Assembly: GCF_001570565.1 (NCBI RefSeq)
Contig: NZ_BBXE01000029.1
Coordinates: forward strand, 114,523 to 178,522
Direction of reading: 5' to 3'
Origin: Herbidospora yilanensis
GTDB lineage: Bacteria; Actinomycetota; Actinomycetes; Streptosporangiales; Streptosporangiaceae
DNA length: 64,000 bases
Position numbers and translations under genes: made by a program
Shown here: one piece after another, positions 35,522 to 43,428 of the stretch
Layout of the letters: the number at the start of each line of letters is the position of its first letter
Numbering within the stretch: the stretch's first letter is position 1
Notes under the pieces: model-generated
What the model saw: the letters and a program-made list of their open reading frames with translations, nothing else
Database searches by the model: none
What the model was told of the DNA's origin: nothing

Positions 35522-35992
35522 TCAGGCCGGGCGGTCGCCCCAAGGGCGGGTCACGCCGAGCACCGCGTCGTCCCCGCCGAAGGCAAGCTCCAGGGCGGCT
35601 GTGGAGATCTCCTCCGGGGTGTGCCACCGGCCGGTCGGGTGCCAGCCGAGGATCAGCCGCGGGTGGCCCGGCAGCGGGGGCTCCGGCCCGTCCGGCGCGG
35701 CGTACGCGCTGGTCAGCACCTGGACGACCCGGTCGGCGCGGGCGTCGATGACGTCCCAGGCGGCCTGGTCGCCGAACGGCAGGTACGCCAGCGCCAGGTC
35801 GAACCGGCGGTCACCCAGGGCCGTCACGAAACTGGGCATGTTTGTAACGTCTGCTAGCACTATGTCGGCAATGTCTGAAGTGCGATGTTTATTGCGCGAA
35901 ATGACAGAAACGACCATCCCTCTGGCGGCCAGCCCGACCACGGCCGGAGCCAGGATCCCCGTTCCTCCGACGACCAGGACGTGACCTGACAT
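35522..35992 (-). CDS. Short NAD(P)-binding (atypical SDR-like) protein
   Basis: The product has 156 residues. HVLVVGGTGILAPAVVGLAARGMVVSVISR at the N-terminus is a Rossmann GGTG fold with an Arg favouring NADP. The protein is about half the length of a full SDR and lacks a YxxxK motif. ATG at 35992 has GAGGAGG 8 nt upstream. Its start codon overlaps, on the other strand, the start codon of the rightward kinase operon. Role in the sugar pathway unknown. Confidence 0.8.
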   Translation of the reverse strand: MSGHVLVVGGTGILAPAVVGLAARGMVVSVISRNKHRTSDIADIVLADVTNMPSFVTALGDRRFDLALAYLPFGDQAAWDVIDARADRVVQVLTSAYAAPDGPEPPLPGHPRLILGWHPTGRWHTPEEISTAALELAFGGDDAVLGVTRPWGDRPA

Positions 35993-36917
35993 GGAATTCG
36001 ACCTCCTCGTGGCAGGGGAGCTGAACGCCGACGTCGTCGTCGAGTGTGGCGACGTGCGGCCGACGTTCGGGCAGGTCGAGGAGATCGTGGAGGACGCCAC
36101 GATCGTCCTCGGCAGCTCCGGCGCGATCACCGCCTGTGGGGCGGCCCGGCTCGGCGCCCGCGTCGCCATGGCCGGGGTGGTCGGCGACGACTGGCTCGGG
36201 GACTTCGTGCTCGACCGGCTGGCCGAGCGCGGGGTGGACACACGCTACTGCCTGCGCAGACCTGGCCGGCGCACCGGGATGACGGTGGTGCTCGGGGCAC
36301 GCGGCGACCGCTCGATGTTGACCTTCCCCGGCGAGATCGGCCGGCTGGCCGCCGCCGACGTGCCCGCCGAGGCGCTCGCCGCCGCGCGGCACCTCCACGT
36401 CAGCTCCTACTTCCTCCAGTACGACCTGTGGGCCGGCCTGCCCGCCCTGGTGACGGAGTTCGCCGGGACGACGTCGGTCGACCCCAACTGGGACCCGTCC
36501 CGCTCCTTCGACCACGGGCTGCCGGCGCTGCTGCCCCACCTCGACTACCTGCTCCCCAACGAGCAGGAGGCCGAGCACATCGCGCGCGCCAACGGCGGGC
36601 CGCCCACCTGCGGCCTGGTGGTGAAACGCGGCGGCGACGGCGCCACCCTGAACCTGCCCGACGGCACCGCGCTCGGCGTGGACGCCCCCGCGATCACTCC
36701 GGTCGAGACGACCGGCGCGGGCGACTCCTTCGACGCCGGTTTCCTGGCCACCCTCCTGCGCGGCGGCACCTACGCCGAAGCGCTGCGCGTCGCCTCCGCC
36801 TGCGGCGCCCTCTCGACCCAGGGGCTCGGCGGCACCGCCGCGCAGCCCACCCTCCCCGAGGCGCTCGAACTCGCGGGCACCCTCACCGTCCACGATCTTC
36901 AGGAGACCCAGAAGTGA
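35991..36917 (+). CDS. PfkB-family carbohydrate kinase
   Basis: The product has 308 residues. It has LLVAGELNADVVV at the start, a GSSGAITACGAARLGARVAMAGVVGDD substrate segment, and the catalytic ETTGAGDSFDAGFLATLL near the C-terminus. PfkB enzymes phosphorylate sugars or sugar acids. As first gene of the rightward operon it probably makes the sugar phosphate used by the SIS protein downstream, or phosphorylates a 2-keto-3-deoxy acid from the other operon. Confidence 0.93.
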   Translation: MEFDLLVAGELNADVVVECGDVRPTFGQVEEIVEDATIVLGSSGAITACGAARLGARVAMAGVVGDDWLGDFVLDRLAERGVDTRYCLRRPGRRTGMTVVLGARGDRSMLTFPGEIGRLAAADVPAEALAAARHLHVSSYFLQYDLWAGLPALVTEFAGTTSVDPNWDPSRSFDHGLPALLPHLDYLLPNEQEAEHIARANGGPPTCGLVVKRGGDGATLNLPDGTALGVDAPAITPVETTGAGDSFDAGFLATLLRGGTYAEALRVASACGALSTQGLGGTAAQPTLPEALELAGTLTVHDLQETQK

Positions 36918-37816
36918 CCGCAACGACCGCCCCCGAGCTGGCCCGGCGCACGCAGGCCGAAGTGGAGTCCCAGCCGGACACCTGGCGTCGCGCCATCGAC
37001 CTGGCCGCCGCGACCGGCGTGCTGCCCGCCGCGGGCGCGAACGTGCTCGGCGTCGGCTGCGGCACCTCCTACTACATCCTCGACAGCTACGCGCGCCGCC
37101 GTCAGCAGCTCGGCCAGGGCCGCACCCGCGCCGCCATCGCCACCGAACTCGACGACGCCGACGCCTACGACGCGGCGATCCTGCTGTCCCGCTCGGGCAC
37201 CACCAGCGACCTGGTCCGGGTCGCCCGCGACCTGTCGCGGCGCACCCGCACGATCGCGATCACCGGCACCCCCGGCTCGCCGATCACCGAGGCGGTGCAC
37301 GAGACGATCGTCATGGACTTCGCCGACGAGCACTCGGTCGTGCAGACCCGCTACGCCACCTCCGCGCTGACCCTGCTGCGCGCCGGCATCGGCGACGACG
37401 TGTCGGGCCTGCCCGGCCTGGCCGAAGCCGCGCTGGCCGAGCCGCTGGTCGCCGACCCGGCCGACTACGACCACGTCGTCTTCCTCGGCACGGGCTGGGC
37501 GCGCGGGCTGGCCGAGGAGGGGGCGCTCAAGCTGCGCGAGTCGGCCCGGTTGTGGACGGAGTCGTACGCCAGCCTCGAATACCGGCACGGCCCGATCGCC
37601 TGCGCCTCCCCGCGCAGCCTCGTGTGGGCGCTCAGCCCGCTGCCCGCCGACGTCGTCGAGGCGGTGAACGCGACCGGCGCCACGCTCCGCGTCGCGACCG
37701 ACGACCCGCAGGCCGAGCTGGTCCGGGTGCACCGCCTGGCCGTCGCCTACGCCCGCCTCCGGGGGCTGGAGTGCGACAGCCCCGAGCACCTGTCCCGTTC
37801 GGTCGTCGTGGAGTAG
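36914..37816 (+). CDS. SIS-domain sugar isomerase/deaminase (AgaS/GlmS-like)
   Basis: The product has 300 residues. Two SIS domains are visible: VLGVGCGTSYYILDSYARRR with LLSRSGTTSDLVRVAR (about 45-130) and VVFLGTGWARGLAEEGALKLRESA with the YASLEYRHGP segment (about 185-235). AgaS-type proteins deaminate/isomerise amino sugar phosphates. GTG at 36914 overlaps the kinase stop, with AGGAG 9 nt upstream. It fits an amino-sugar or ketose-phosphate step. Confidence 0.9.
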   Translation: MTATTAPELARRTQAEVESQPDTWRRAIDLAAATGVLPAAGANVLGVGCGTSYYILDSYARRRQQLGQGRTRAAIATELDDADAYDAAILLSRSGTTSDLVRVARDLSRRTRTIAITGTPGSPITEAVHETIVMDFADEHSVVQTRYATSALTLLRAGIGDDVSGLPGLAEAALAEPLVADPADYDHVVFLGTGWARGLAEEGALKLRESARLWTESYASLEYRHGPIACASPRSLVWALSPLPADVVEAVNATGATLRVATDDPQAELVRVHRLAVAYARLRGLECDSPEHLSRSVVVE

Positions 37817-37818
37817 CC

Positions 37819-38106
37819 GTGCCCTTCGTCCAGTACGCCACCGTCGCCCCCGTCCCCGACGACCTGTCCGACCGGCTGGCCCGCACCGTCGCCGACGCCC
37901 TGGACCTGCCGCCCGGCGCGGTCGTCGCGCAGCGGCTGGCCGCCCTCGACGGCGCGGGCGTCACGGCGGTCGTCCGGGGCCGGCCGCGCGATCCCGGGCT
38001 GATGCGCGCGGCGGTCGGCCGGGCCGCCGCGCTGCTCAGCGCCGAACTGGGCGTCGATCCCGACTACGTCTTCGTCTCCTGGCCCGATCCGGGGGTCGTC
38101 GGGTGA
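37819..38106 (+). CDS. Small tautomerase-like protein
   Basis: The product has 95 residues. It begins M-P-F-V-Q-Y, so processing would leave Pro at the N-terminus, the catalytic base of 4-oxalocrotonate tautomerase-type proteins. LSDRLARTVADALDLPPGAV and the late VDPDYVFVSWPDP fit a beta-alpha-beta unit of that superfamily. GTG at 37819 lies 2 bp after the SIS stop; its own stop overlaps the next GTG by 4 nt. The assignment is tentative. Confidence 0.65.
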   Translation: MPFVQYATVAPVPDDLSDRLARTVADALDLPPGAVVAQRLAALDGAGVTAVVRGRPRDPGLMRAAVGRAAALLSAELGVDPDYVFVSWPDPGVVG

Positions 38107-38993
38107 TCCTCACCGTCACGCTCAACCCCGCCTACGACGTCACCTACCGCATGGCCGACCTGCGGCTGGGCGCCACCAACCGGGTCGGCGAGGTCGCGGT
38201 GCGCGCGGGCGGCAAAGGGCTGAACGTCGCACGTCTGCTGCGGGCGCTGGGCCACGAGGTGACGGCGCTGGGCCTGGCCGACGCCCGGTTCGGCGCGTCG
38301 GCCGGGTTGCCGAACGCCTTCACGCCGATCGGCGGGGAGACCCGCCGCACGATCGCGGTCGTGGCCGGCGAGGTCACGATGCTGAACGAGCCCGGCCCGG
38401 TCGTCTCCGCCGGGGAGTGGGCCGCCTTCCTGGCCGACTTCCGCGCCTGGTCGCCGCGCGCCTCCGCGGTGGTGATGTCCGGCAGCCTGCCGCCGGGCGT
38501 CCCGCCCGACGCCTACGCGGTGCTCGCCGCGCTGGCCGGCGACGTGCCGACGATCGTGGACGCCGAGGGCGACGCCCTCGTCCACGCGCTGGCCGCCCGC
38601 CCCCATGTCGTGAAGCCCAACGCCGACGAGCTGAGCCGCACCTTCGGCGCGGCGACCTCCGTCCGCGACGGCGCGATGCGGCTGCGCGAACTCGGCGCCC
38701 GCGCCGCCGTCGTCTCCGACGGGCCGCGCGGCCTGCACGCCGACACCTCCGACGGCCTGTGGCGGGCGGTGCCGCCGTTCGCCGAGGGCAACCCGACCGG
38801 CGCGGGCGACGCCGCCGTCGCGGCCATCGCCATGGGCGTGGTCGCCCGGTGGGACTGGGCCGAGACGCTGCGGCACGCCGCCGCCCTGTCGGCCGCCGCC
38901 GTCAGGTCACCCCTGGCCGGGCAGGCCGACCACGCCGCCTACCGGGCCAATCTCACCGTCGTCACCACGGAACCACTGGAGCGAGAGTGCTGA
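38103..38993 (+). CDS. Tagatose-6-phosphate / 1-phosphofructokinase-type kinase (LacC/FruK-like)
   Basis: The product has 296 residues. It opens ILTVTLNPAYDVTYRM, typical of FruK/LacC, then RAGGKGLNVARLLRALGHEV and the catalytic GNPTGAGDAAVAAIAMG. The product would be a ketose bisphosphate for the aldolase that follows. GTG start with a 4-nt overlap. Confidence 0.93.
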   Translation: MILTVTLNPAYDVTYRMADLRLGATNRVGEVAVRAGGKGLNVARLLRALGHEVTALGLADARFGASAGLPNAFTPIGGETRRTIAVVAGEVTMLNEPGPVVSAGEWAAFLADFRAWSPRASAVVMSGSLPPGVPPDAYAVLAALAGDVPTIVDAEGDALVHALAARPHVVKPNADELSRTFGAATSVRDGAMRLRELGARAAVVSDGPRGLHADTSDGLWRAVPPFAEGNPTGAGDAAVAAIAMGVVARWDWAETLRHAAALSAAAVRSPLAGQADHAAYRANLTVVTTEPLEREC

Positions 38994-39811
38994 CCCCCAC
39001 CGCCGAGATCATCTCCGCCGCGTACGCCGCCGGTCGCGGCGTGGGCGCGTTCAACGTGATCCAGGTCGAGCACGCCCAGGGCATCGTGGCCGGGGCCGAG
39101 GAGGCCGGGCTGCCGGTGATCCTCCAGGTCAGCGAGAACACCGTCGACTACCACGGCGGCCTGGCCGCCATCGGCGCGGCCTGCCTGGCCGTGGCCCGTG
39201 CGGCGGTGGTGCCGGTCGCGGTCCACCTCGACCACGCCACCCGGGGCGACCTCGTCGAACAGGCGGTGGAGCTGGGCTTCGGATCGGTGATGTTCGACGC
39301 GTCGGCCTCTCCCTACGAGGAGAACGTGGCCGCGACCGCCGAGGTGGTGCGCCGGACCGGCGTGTTCGTGGAGGCCGAGCTGGGCGAGGTGGGGGGCAAG
39401 GACGGCGTGCACGCGCCGGGTGCCCGCACCGACCCGGCCGAGGCCGCCGCCTACGTCGCCGCGACCGGCGTGCACGCGCTCGCGGTCGCCGTGGGCACCT
39501 CCCACGCGATGCTCACCCGCGACGCCGCGCTCGACTTCGGCCTGATCGCCGACCTGCGCGCGGCGGTGCCGGTCCCGCTGGTGCTGCACGGCTCGTCGGG
39601 CGTCGCCGACGACGGGCTCACCGAGGCCGTCGCCGCGGGCATGACGAAGGTCAACATCGCCACCCACCTGAACAAGGCGTTCACCGCCGAGGTCCGGCGG
39701 GTGCTGGCCGCCGACCCGACCGTCGACCCGCGCAAGTACCTGAGGCCCGCCCGGACCGCCGTCGGAGCGCAGGTCGCCCATCTGCTGCGTGTCCTCCACC
39801 GAAGGAGCTGA
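38987..39811 (+). CDS. Class II ketose-bisphosphate aldolase (GatY/KbaY/Fba-like)
   Basis: The product has 274 residues. Metal and substrate motifs are HLDHATRGDLVEQAVELGFGSVMFDAS, EAELGEVGGKDG, AVAVGTSHA, LVLHGSSGV and KVNIATHLNKAF. It would cleave tagatose- or fructose-1,6-bisphosphate to two trioses. GTG at 38987 starts 7 bp inside the kinase gene. Kinase plus aldolase make a tagatose-type lower pathway. Confidence 0.93.
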   Translation: MLTPTAEIISAAYAAGRGVGAFNVIQVEHAQGIVAGAEEAGLPVILQVSENTVDYHGGLAAIGAACLAVARAAVVPVAVHLDHATRGDLVEQAVELGFGSVMFDASASPYEENVAATAEVVRRTGVFVEAELGEVGGKDGVHAPGARTDPAEAAAYVAATGVHALAVAVGTSHAMLTRDAALDFGLIADLRAAVPVPLVLHGSSGVADDGLTEAVAAGMTKVNIATHLNKAFTAEVRRVLAADPTVDPRKYLRPARTAVGAQVAHLLRVLHRRS

Positions 39812-39813
39812 CC

Positions 39814-40101
39814 ATGAGTCTCACCCCGCACCCCGACCCGGGCGCGATCCTCGCCGAGAACGAACGGCGCGCACTGGAGCGGGAGGGCATCCCGATGTTC
39901 CTCGCGCTGGAGGACCTGCGCGGCCCGTCGCGGCCCGCCGCCGACCGCGCCGACGGCCCCGCCCTGGCCGACCTGACCGGCCGGTACGCCTCGGAGGTCC
40001 GCCCCGAGGCGGCCGACGACGACCTGGCGGCGCTCGCGTCGGTGGTCACCGTCGTGGCCCGCGTGCACTTCTTCCCCTCTGATGACCGGAGCGAGGACTG
40101 A
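39814..40101 (+). CDS. Small hypothetical protein of the sugar operon
   Basis: The product has 95 residues, acidic and mostly helical (ILAENERRALEREGIPMFLALEDLRG). No domain is recognised. ATG at 39814 follows the aldolase stop by 2 bp with AAGGAG upstream, and its stop precedes the next ATG by 1 bp, so it is firmly within the operon. Confidence 0.7.
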   Translation: MSLTPHPDPGAILAENERRALEREGIPMFLALEDLRGPSRPAADRADGPALADLTGRYASEVRPEAADDDLAALASVVTVVARVHFFPSDDRSED

Positions 40102-40102
40102 C

Positions 40103-40774
40103 ATGGGATTCGCCGACTACCGCACCGCCCTCGAAGAGGGCCGTCACCTGCGCGTCGTCAACTACCACAACACGCCGGAGTCGACCGCCGACCAGCTCCG
40201 CGCGGAGCTCGCCGCCTACGCGAAGGCGTTCTCGAGCGTCACCGTGGCCGACCTCGACCACTTCTACGCCACCGGCGAGTGGGGCCTGGACCGGCCCGGC
40301 TTCATCCCGGTCTTCTACGAGGGCTACCGCAACAACCACACGGTGGCGGCCCCCATCTGCGACGAGCTCGGCCTCACGGCGTGGTTCCCGATCATCACGA
40401 GGTTCGTCGACTGCCCGCCCGCCGAGCAGCGTGCCTTCGCCGACGCCCACGACATCGACCTGGTGGAGGAGGAGCTGTCCTACGACCGCCTGGCCCTGAC
40501 CTGGGACGAGGTCGCCGAGATCGGGCAGCGCCACGTCGTGGTGCCGCACACCGGCAGCCACACGCCGATCGGCGGCATCGTCACGGCCGCCGACGTGGCA
40601 CGCGAACTGGCCGAGCCGCGCCGCCGCGTCCAGGAGGCGACCGGCCAGGAGGCCGTCGCCAACGTCTACCTATACGGCACGCCGTTCGGCACCAGCGACT
40701 TCCAGGACCGGGCCGTGCTCGACGCCGGATACCGCTACCAGATCAGCAACACCATGATCCAGCGCATCGCCTGA
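40103..40774 (+). CDS. NodB/polysaccharide-deacetylase-like protein with altered active site
   Basis: The product has 223 residues. FYEGYRNNHTVAAPICDELGLTAWFP aligns with the family motif 1 (usually TFDDGY), but the catalytic and metal Asp pair is replaced by Tyr-Glu. Motif 2 appears as HTGSHTPIG. The last residues YLYGTPFGTSDFQDRAVLDAGYRYQIS resemble motifs 3-4. It may be a divergent deacetylase for an amino sugar or a repurposed fold. It is the last gene of the rightward operon. Confidence 0.8.
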   Translation: MGFADYRTALEEGRHLRVVNYHNTPESTADQLRAELAAYAKAFSSVTVADLDHFYATGEWGLDRPGFIPVFYEGYRNNHTVAAPICDELGLTAWFPIITRFVDCPPAEQRAFADAHDIDLVEEELSYDRLALTWDEVAEIGQRHVVVPHTGSHTPIGGIVTAADVARELAEPRRRVQEATGQEAVANVYLYGTPFGTSDFQDRAVLDAGYRYQISNTMIQRIA

Positions 40775-40775
40775 C

Positions 40776-41414
40776 CTACTCGGGCCAGGCGGAGTTCTCG
40801 ATGACCTCGACGAAGTCGCCCCGGACGAACCCGGGCACGAAGTGGGCCAGCACGTCGGCCTTGACGTTGCCGAACGTCGTCTCGGGGCGGTCCTTGATCC
40901 CGTCGGTGAACGCGGCCAGGATGCGCTTCTTGAAGTCGGGGCGCGGATGGGCGCCGACCACGGCCGCCCGCTGCCCGGCGGAGACGGCGTCGTAGCCGAT
41001 GCCCAGCACGTCGAGCTCCACCCCCCGGGTGACCAGGGCGATCTCCGGAGCCATGTGCAGCGGGATCTCCGGCGTGGTGTGCAGGGCGATGGCCGTCCAC
41101 ACCAGATCGGCCTCCCGGCCGGTGATCCCGTGGGCCCGCAGGAACCGCCGCGCCTCGTCGGCGCCGTCGAGCTCGAACCGCCGGCCGGTGCTGCCGAACC
41201 GCTCGGTCAGCCCGAGATCGTGGAACATCGCGCCGACGTACAGCAACTCGGGGTCGTAGGAGAGGCCCTGGTCGCGCCCGCGGAGTGATCCCCACAGGAA
41301 CACCCGCCGGGAGTGGTCGAACAGCAGCGGCGTGGCGGCCTCCCTGACCAGTTCGCTCGCCTCCCGCGCGAGAGGGCTGTCGGGGATCGGAATGCCCGCG
41401 ATCTCCTCGCTCAT
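40776..41414 (-). CDS. HD-domain hydrolase (cyanamide-hydratase-like)
   Basis: The product has 212 residues. The HD-type metal motif is LFDHSRRVFLWG (H), then YDPELLYVGAMFHDLGLTERF (HD) and later IALHTTPEI. This pattern is close to DDI2/cyanamide hydratase-like HD proteins. ATG at 41414 has GGGAGG about 7 nt upstream. It is divergent from a GlxA-type regulator and convergent with the sugar operon (2-bp gap). Substrate not certain. Confidence 0.85.
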   Translation of the reverse strand: MSEEIAGIPIPDSPLAREASELVREAATPLLFDHSRRVFLWGSLRGRDQGLSYDPELLYVGAMFHDLGLTERFGSTGRRFELDGADEARRFLRAHGITGREADLVWTAIALHTTPEIPLHMAPEIALVTRGVELDVLGIGYDAVSAGQRAAVVGAHPRPDFKKRILAAFTDGIKDRPETTFGNVKADVLAHFVPGFVRGDFVEVIENSAWPE

Positions 41415-41459
41415 GATCTTCCTCCCTTTCTCGGTACGACTCCAGAATCCCCGGGCGCC

Positions 41460-41510
41460 TACACTGGGGCCATGTCCTTTCCGACAGACCAACCACAGAT
41501 TCAGACATGA
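41460..41510 (+). promoter_or_regulatory. -10 box and 12-codon leader ORF coupled to the GlxA-type gene
   Basis: TACACT (41460-41465) is 6 nt before an ATG at 41472 that opens a 12-codon ORF (MSFPTDQPQIQT). It ends TGA at 41508-41510 and overlaps the regulator start (ATGA). A leaderless upstream ORF with translational coupling is the simplest reading. Confidence 0.55.
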
Positions 41511-42466
41511 CGCATCGTGTCGGGTTCGTGGTGTTCGACGGGGTGACCCTGCTCGACGTCAGCGGCCCCGCCGAGGTCCTGCACCAGGCGAGCCGGGCCG
41601 GTCACCCCTATGAGCTGGTCCTGGTCTCCGCCTCCGGCGGCCAGGTCGTCACGTCGACCGGCATGCCGCTGAGCGGTGTCGTGACGGCGGCCGAGGCGGG
41701 CCCGATCGACACGGCGCTCGTGGCCGGCGGCGACCTCCTGGCCGAGCGGCCCCTCGACGCCGACCTGTTGGCGACGGCCCGCACCCTCGCCGCCGGCGCC
41801 ACCCGGGTCGCCTCGGTGTGCACCGGCGCCTTCGTCCTGGCCGGGCTCGGCCTGCTCGACGGACGCCGGGCCACCACCCACTGGCGGCACGCCGGCCTCC
41901 TCGCCCGCCGCCATCCCCGGGTGCGGGTGGAGCCCGACGCGATCCACGTCCGCGACGGCCGGTTCGTCACCTCGGCCGGGATCAGCGCCGGGATCGACCT
42001 GACCCTGGCCCTCGTCGAAGACGACCACGGCGCCGAGACGGCCCGCCGCATCGCCCGTGAACTGGTCGTCTTCCTGCGGCGGCCGGGCGGGCAGTCGCAG
42101 TTCACCGCGGCCACCACTCCGCCCGCGCGCAACGACGTCCTGCGCGTCCTGATCGACTCCGTGCTGGCCGACCCGGCCGCCGATCACGGCCTGCCGGCCA
42201 TGGCCTCGGCGGCGGCCGTCAGCACCCGGCACCTGACCCGGTTGTTCCACACCGAACTGGGCACCACGCCCGCCCGCTGGGTCGAGCGGGTGCGGCTCGA
42301 ACACGCCCAGCGGCTGCTGCTCGACGGGCACAGCGTCACCGTGGCGGCCCGCGACAGCGGGCTCGGCAGCGACGAGACCCTCCGCCGCGTCTTCGACCGC
42401 CACCTCGGCATCACGCCCACCGCCTACCGCCGGCGTTTCGCCACTACGGGCGAGGAAACCGGATAG
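41507..42466 (+). CDS. GlxA-family (DJ-1/PfpI + AraC HTH) regulator
   Basis: The product has 319 residues. The DJ-1/PfpI-like domain (1-190) has VGFVVFDGVTLLDVSGPAEVL and the nucleophile-elbow VASVCTGAFVLAGLGLLDGRRATTHW. The AraC HTH pair (about 215-310) has MASAAAVSTRHLTRLFHTELGTTPARWVERVRLEHA. Its stop lies inside the first GGATAGTTCATCCA repeat. It probably regulates the divergent HD hydrolase gene. Confidence 0.93.
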   Translation: MTHRVGFVVFDGVTLLDVSGPAEVLHQASRAGHPYELVLVSASGGQVVTSTGMPLSGVVTAAEAGPIDTALVAGGDLLAERPLDADLLATARTLAAGATRVASVCTGAFVLAGLGLLDGRRATTHWRHAGLLARRHPRVRVEPDAIHVRDGRFVTSAGISAGIDLTLALVEDDHGAETARRIARELVVFLRRPGGQSQFTAATTPPARNDVLRVLIDSVLADPAADHGLPAMASAAAVSTRHLTRLFHTELGTTPARWVERVRLEHAQRLLLDGHSVTVAARDSGLGSDETLRRVFDRHLGITPTAYRRRFATTGEETG

Positions 42467-42523
42467 TTCATCCATTTGTGCTACCGTCCAGAGAAGTGGA
42501 TAGTTCATCCACTTCTCTGGACG
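42461..42523. promoter_or_regulatory. Two GGATAGTTCATCCA sites, one within a perfect 17-bp-arm palindrome
   Basis: GGATAGTTCATCCA occurs at 42461-42474 and again at 42498-42511, 37 bp apart. The second is the centre of a perfect palindrome with arms 42485-42501 and 42507-42523 and a 5-nt loop. This lies just upstream of an SDR gene that is followed by a TetR gene, so it is the likely TetR operator pair. Confidence 0.75.
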
Positions 42524-42532
42524 GAGGGGCAC

Positions 42533-43411
42533 ATGACGAAGACGGCTCTGGTCACGGCCGGCACGGGAGGCATCGGCCTGGAGACCGCACTCGGGCTGGC
42601 CGCCGCGGGCTTCGCGGTCACCGTGGTCGGGCGCGACCCCGGGCGGGGAGCCCGCGCGGTCGACCGGATCGACGCCACGCGGCCGGCCCACCCCGCCCGG
42701 TTCCGGCCGGCCGACCTCGGCTCGCTCGACCAGGTCCGCGCGCTGGCCCGCGACGTCACGGCGTCGGGGGAGCCGCTGACGGTGCTGGTCAACAACGTCG
42801 GGGCGATGTTCGCCGACCGCGCCGACCTCGACGGCGTCGAGGCGTCGTTCGTGGTCAACCACCTCTCGCCCTACCTGCTGACCGAGTCGCTGCTGCCCGC
42901 GCTCACCGCCGGGGCGCCGAGCAGGATCGTGAACGTGACCTCGGGCGCGGTCCGCGCCGCCAGGACGCGGTTCGACGCCGTCGAACCGCCGGGCGGCTAC
43001 TACGGCTTCCACTGGTACGGCCGCGCGAAGCTCGCCAACCTCGCCTACACCCTCGACCTGGCAAAACGGCTCGACGGCACCGGCGTCTCGGTGTTCGCCG
43101 CCGATCCGGGGGGCGCGGCGACCGACATGACCGACGGCACCATGACCGACCCGAAGATCGTCTCGCCGCCCCTGCGGTTGTTGTGGCCGCTGGTCCGCCG
43201 CGTGTTCGCCCGGAGCACCTCGGGCCCCGCGTCCGGAGCGGCGAAGTCGTCGATCATCGCCGCCACCGACCCGGCGCTGACCGGCCGGACCGGTCTTCTC
43301 ATCGGGCCCGGGGCCCGTCCGGTCACCCCCATCCGCGCGGCGACCGACCCGCGCGTCGCCGAGGCCGTGAGCCTGCTCAGCCGGACCCACGCGCCCGTGG
43401 CGAGGCGGTGA
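42533..43411 (+). CDS. Short-chain dehydrogenase/reductase
   Basis: The product has 292 residues. It has ALVTAGTGGIGLETALGLAAAGFAVTVVGRD (cofactor, NADP-type Arg), VLVNNVGAMFADR, VNVTSG and the catalytic YGRAKLAN (YxxxK). ATG at 42533 has GGAGGGG 5 nt upstream. It is the probable target of the TetR gene 17 bp downstream. Confidence 0.92.
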   Translation: MTKTALVTAGTGGIGLETALGLAAAGFAVTVVGRDPGRGARAVDRIDATRPAHPARFRPADLGSLDQVRALARDVTASGEPLTVLVNNVGAMFADRADLDGVEASFVVNHLSPYLLTESLLPALTAGAPSRIVNVTSGAVRAARTRFDAVEPPGGYYGFHWYGRAKLANLAYTLDLAKRLDGTGVSVFAADPGGAATDMTDGTMTDPKIVSPPLRLLWPLVRRVFARSTSGPASGAAKSSIIAATDPALTGRTGLLIGPGARPVTPIRAATDPRVAEAVSLLSRTHAPVARR

Positions 43412-43428
43412 ACCGCGATACTCTCCCC

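Noticed and set aside
35991..39811. Sulfoquinovose (sulfo-EMP) pathway
   Set aside because: Kinase, isomerase-type and aldolase genes match in outline, but no sulfoquinovosidase of the usual family, sulfonate exporter or sulfolactaldehyde enzyme is seen.
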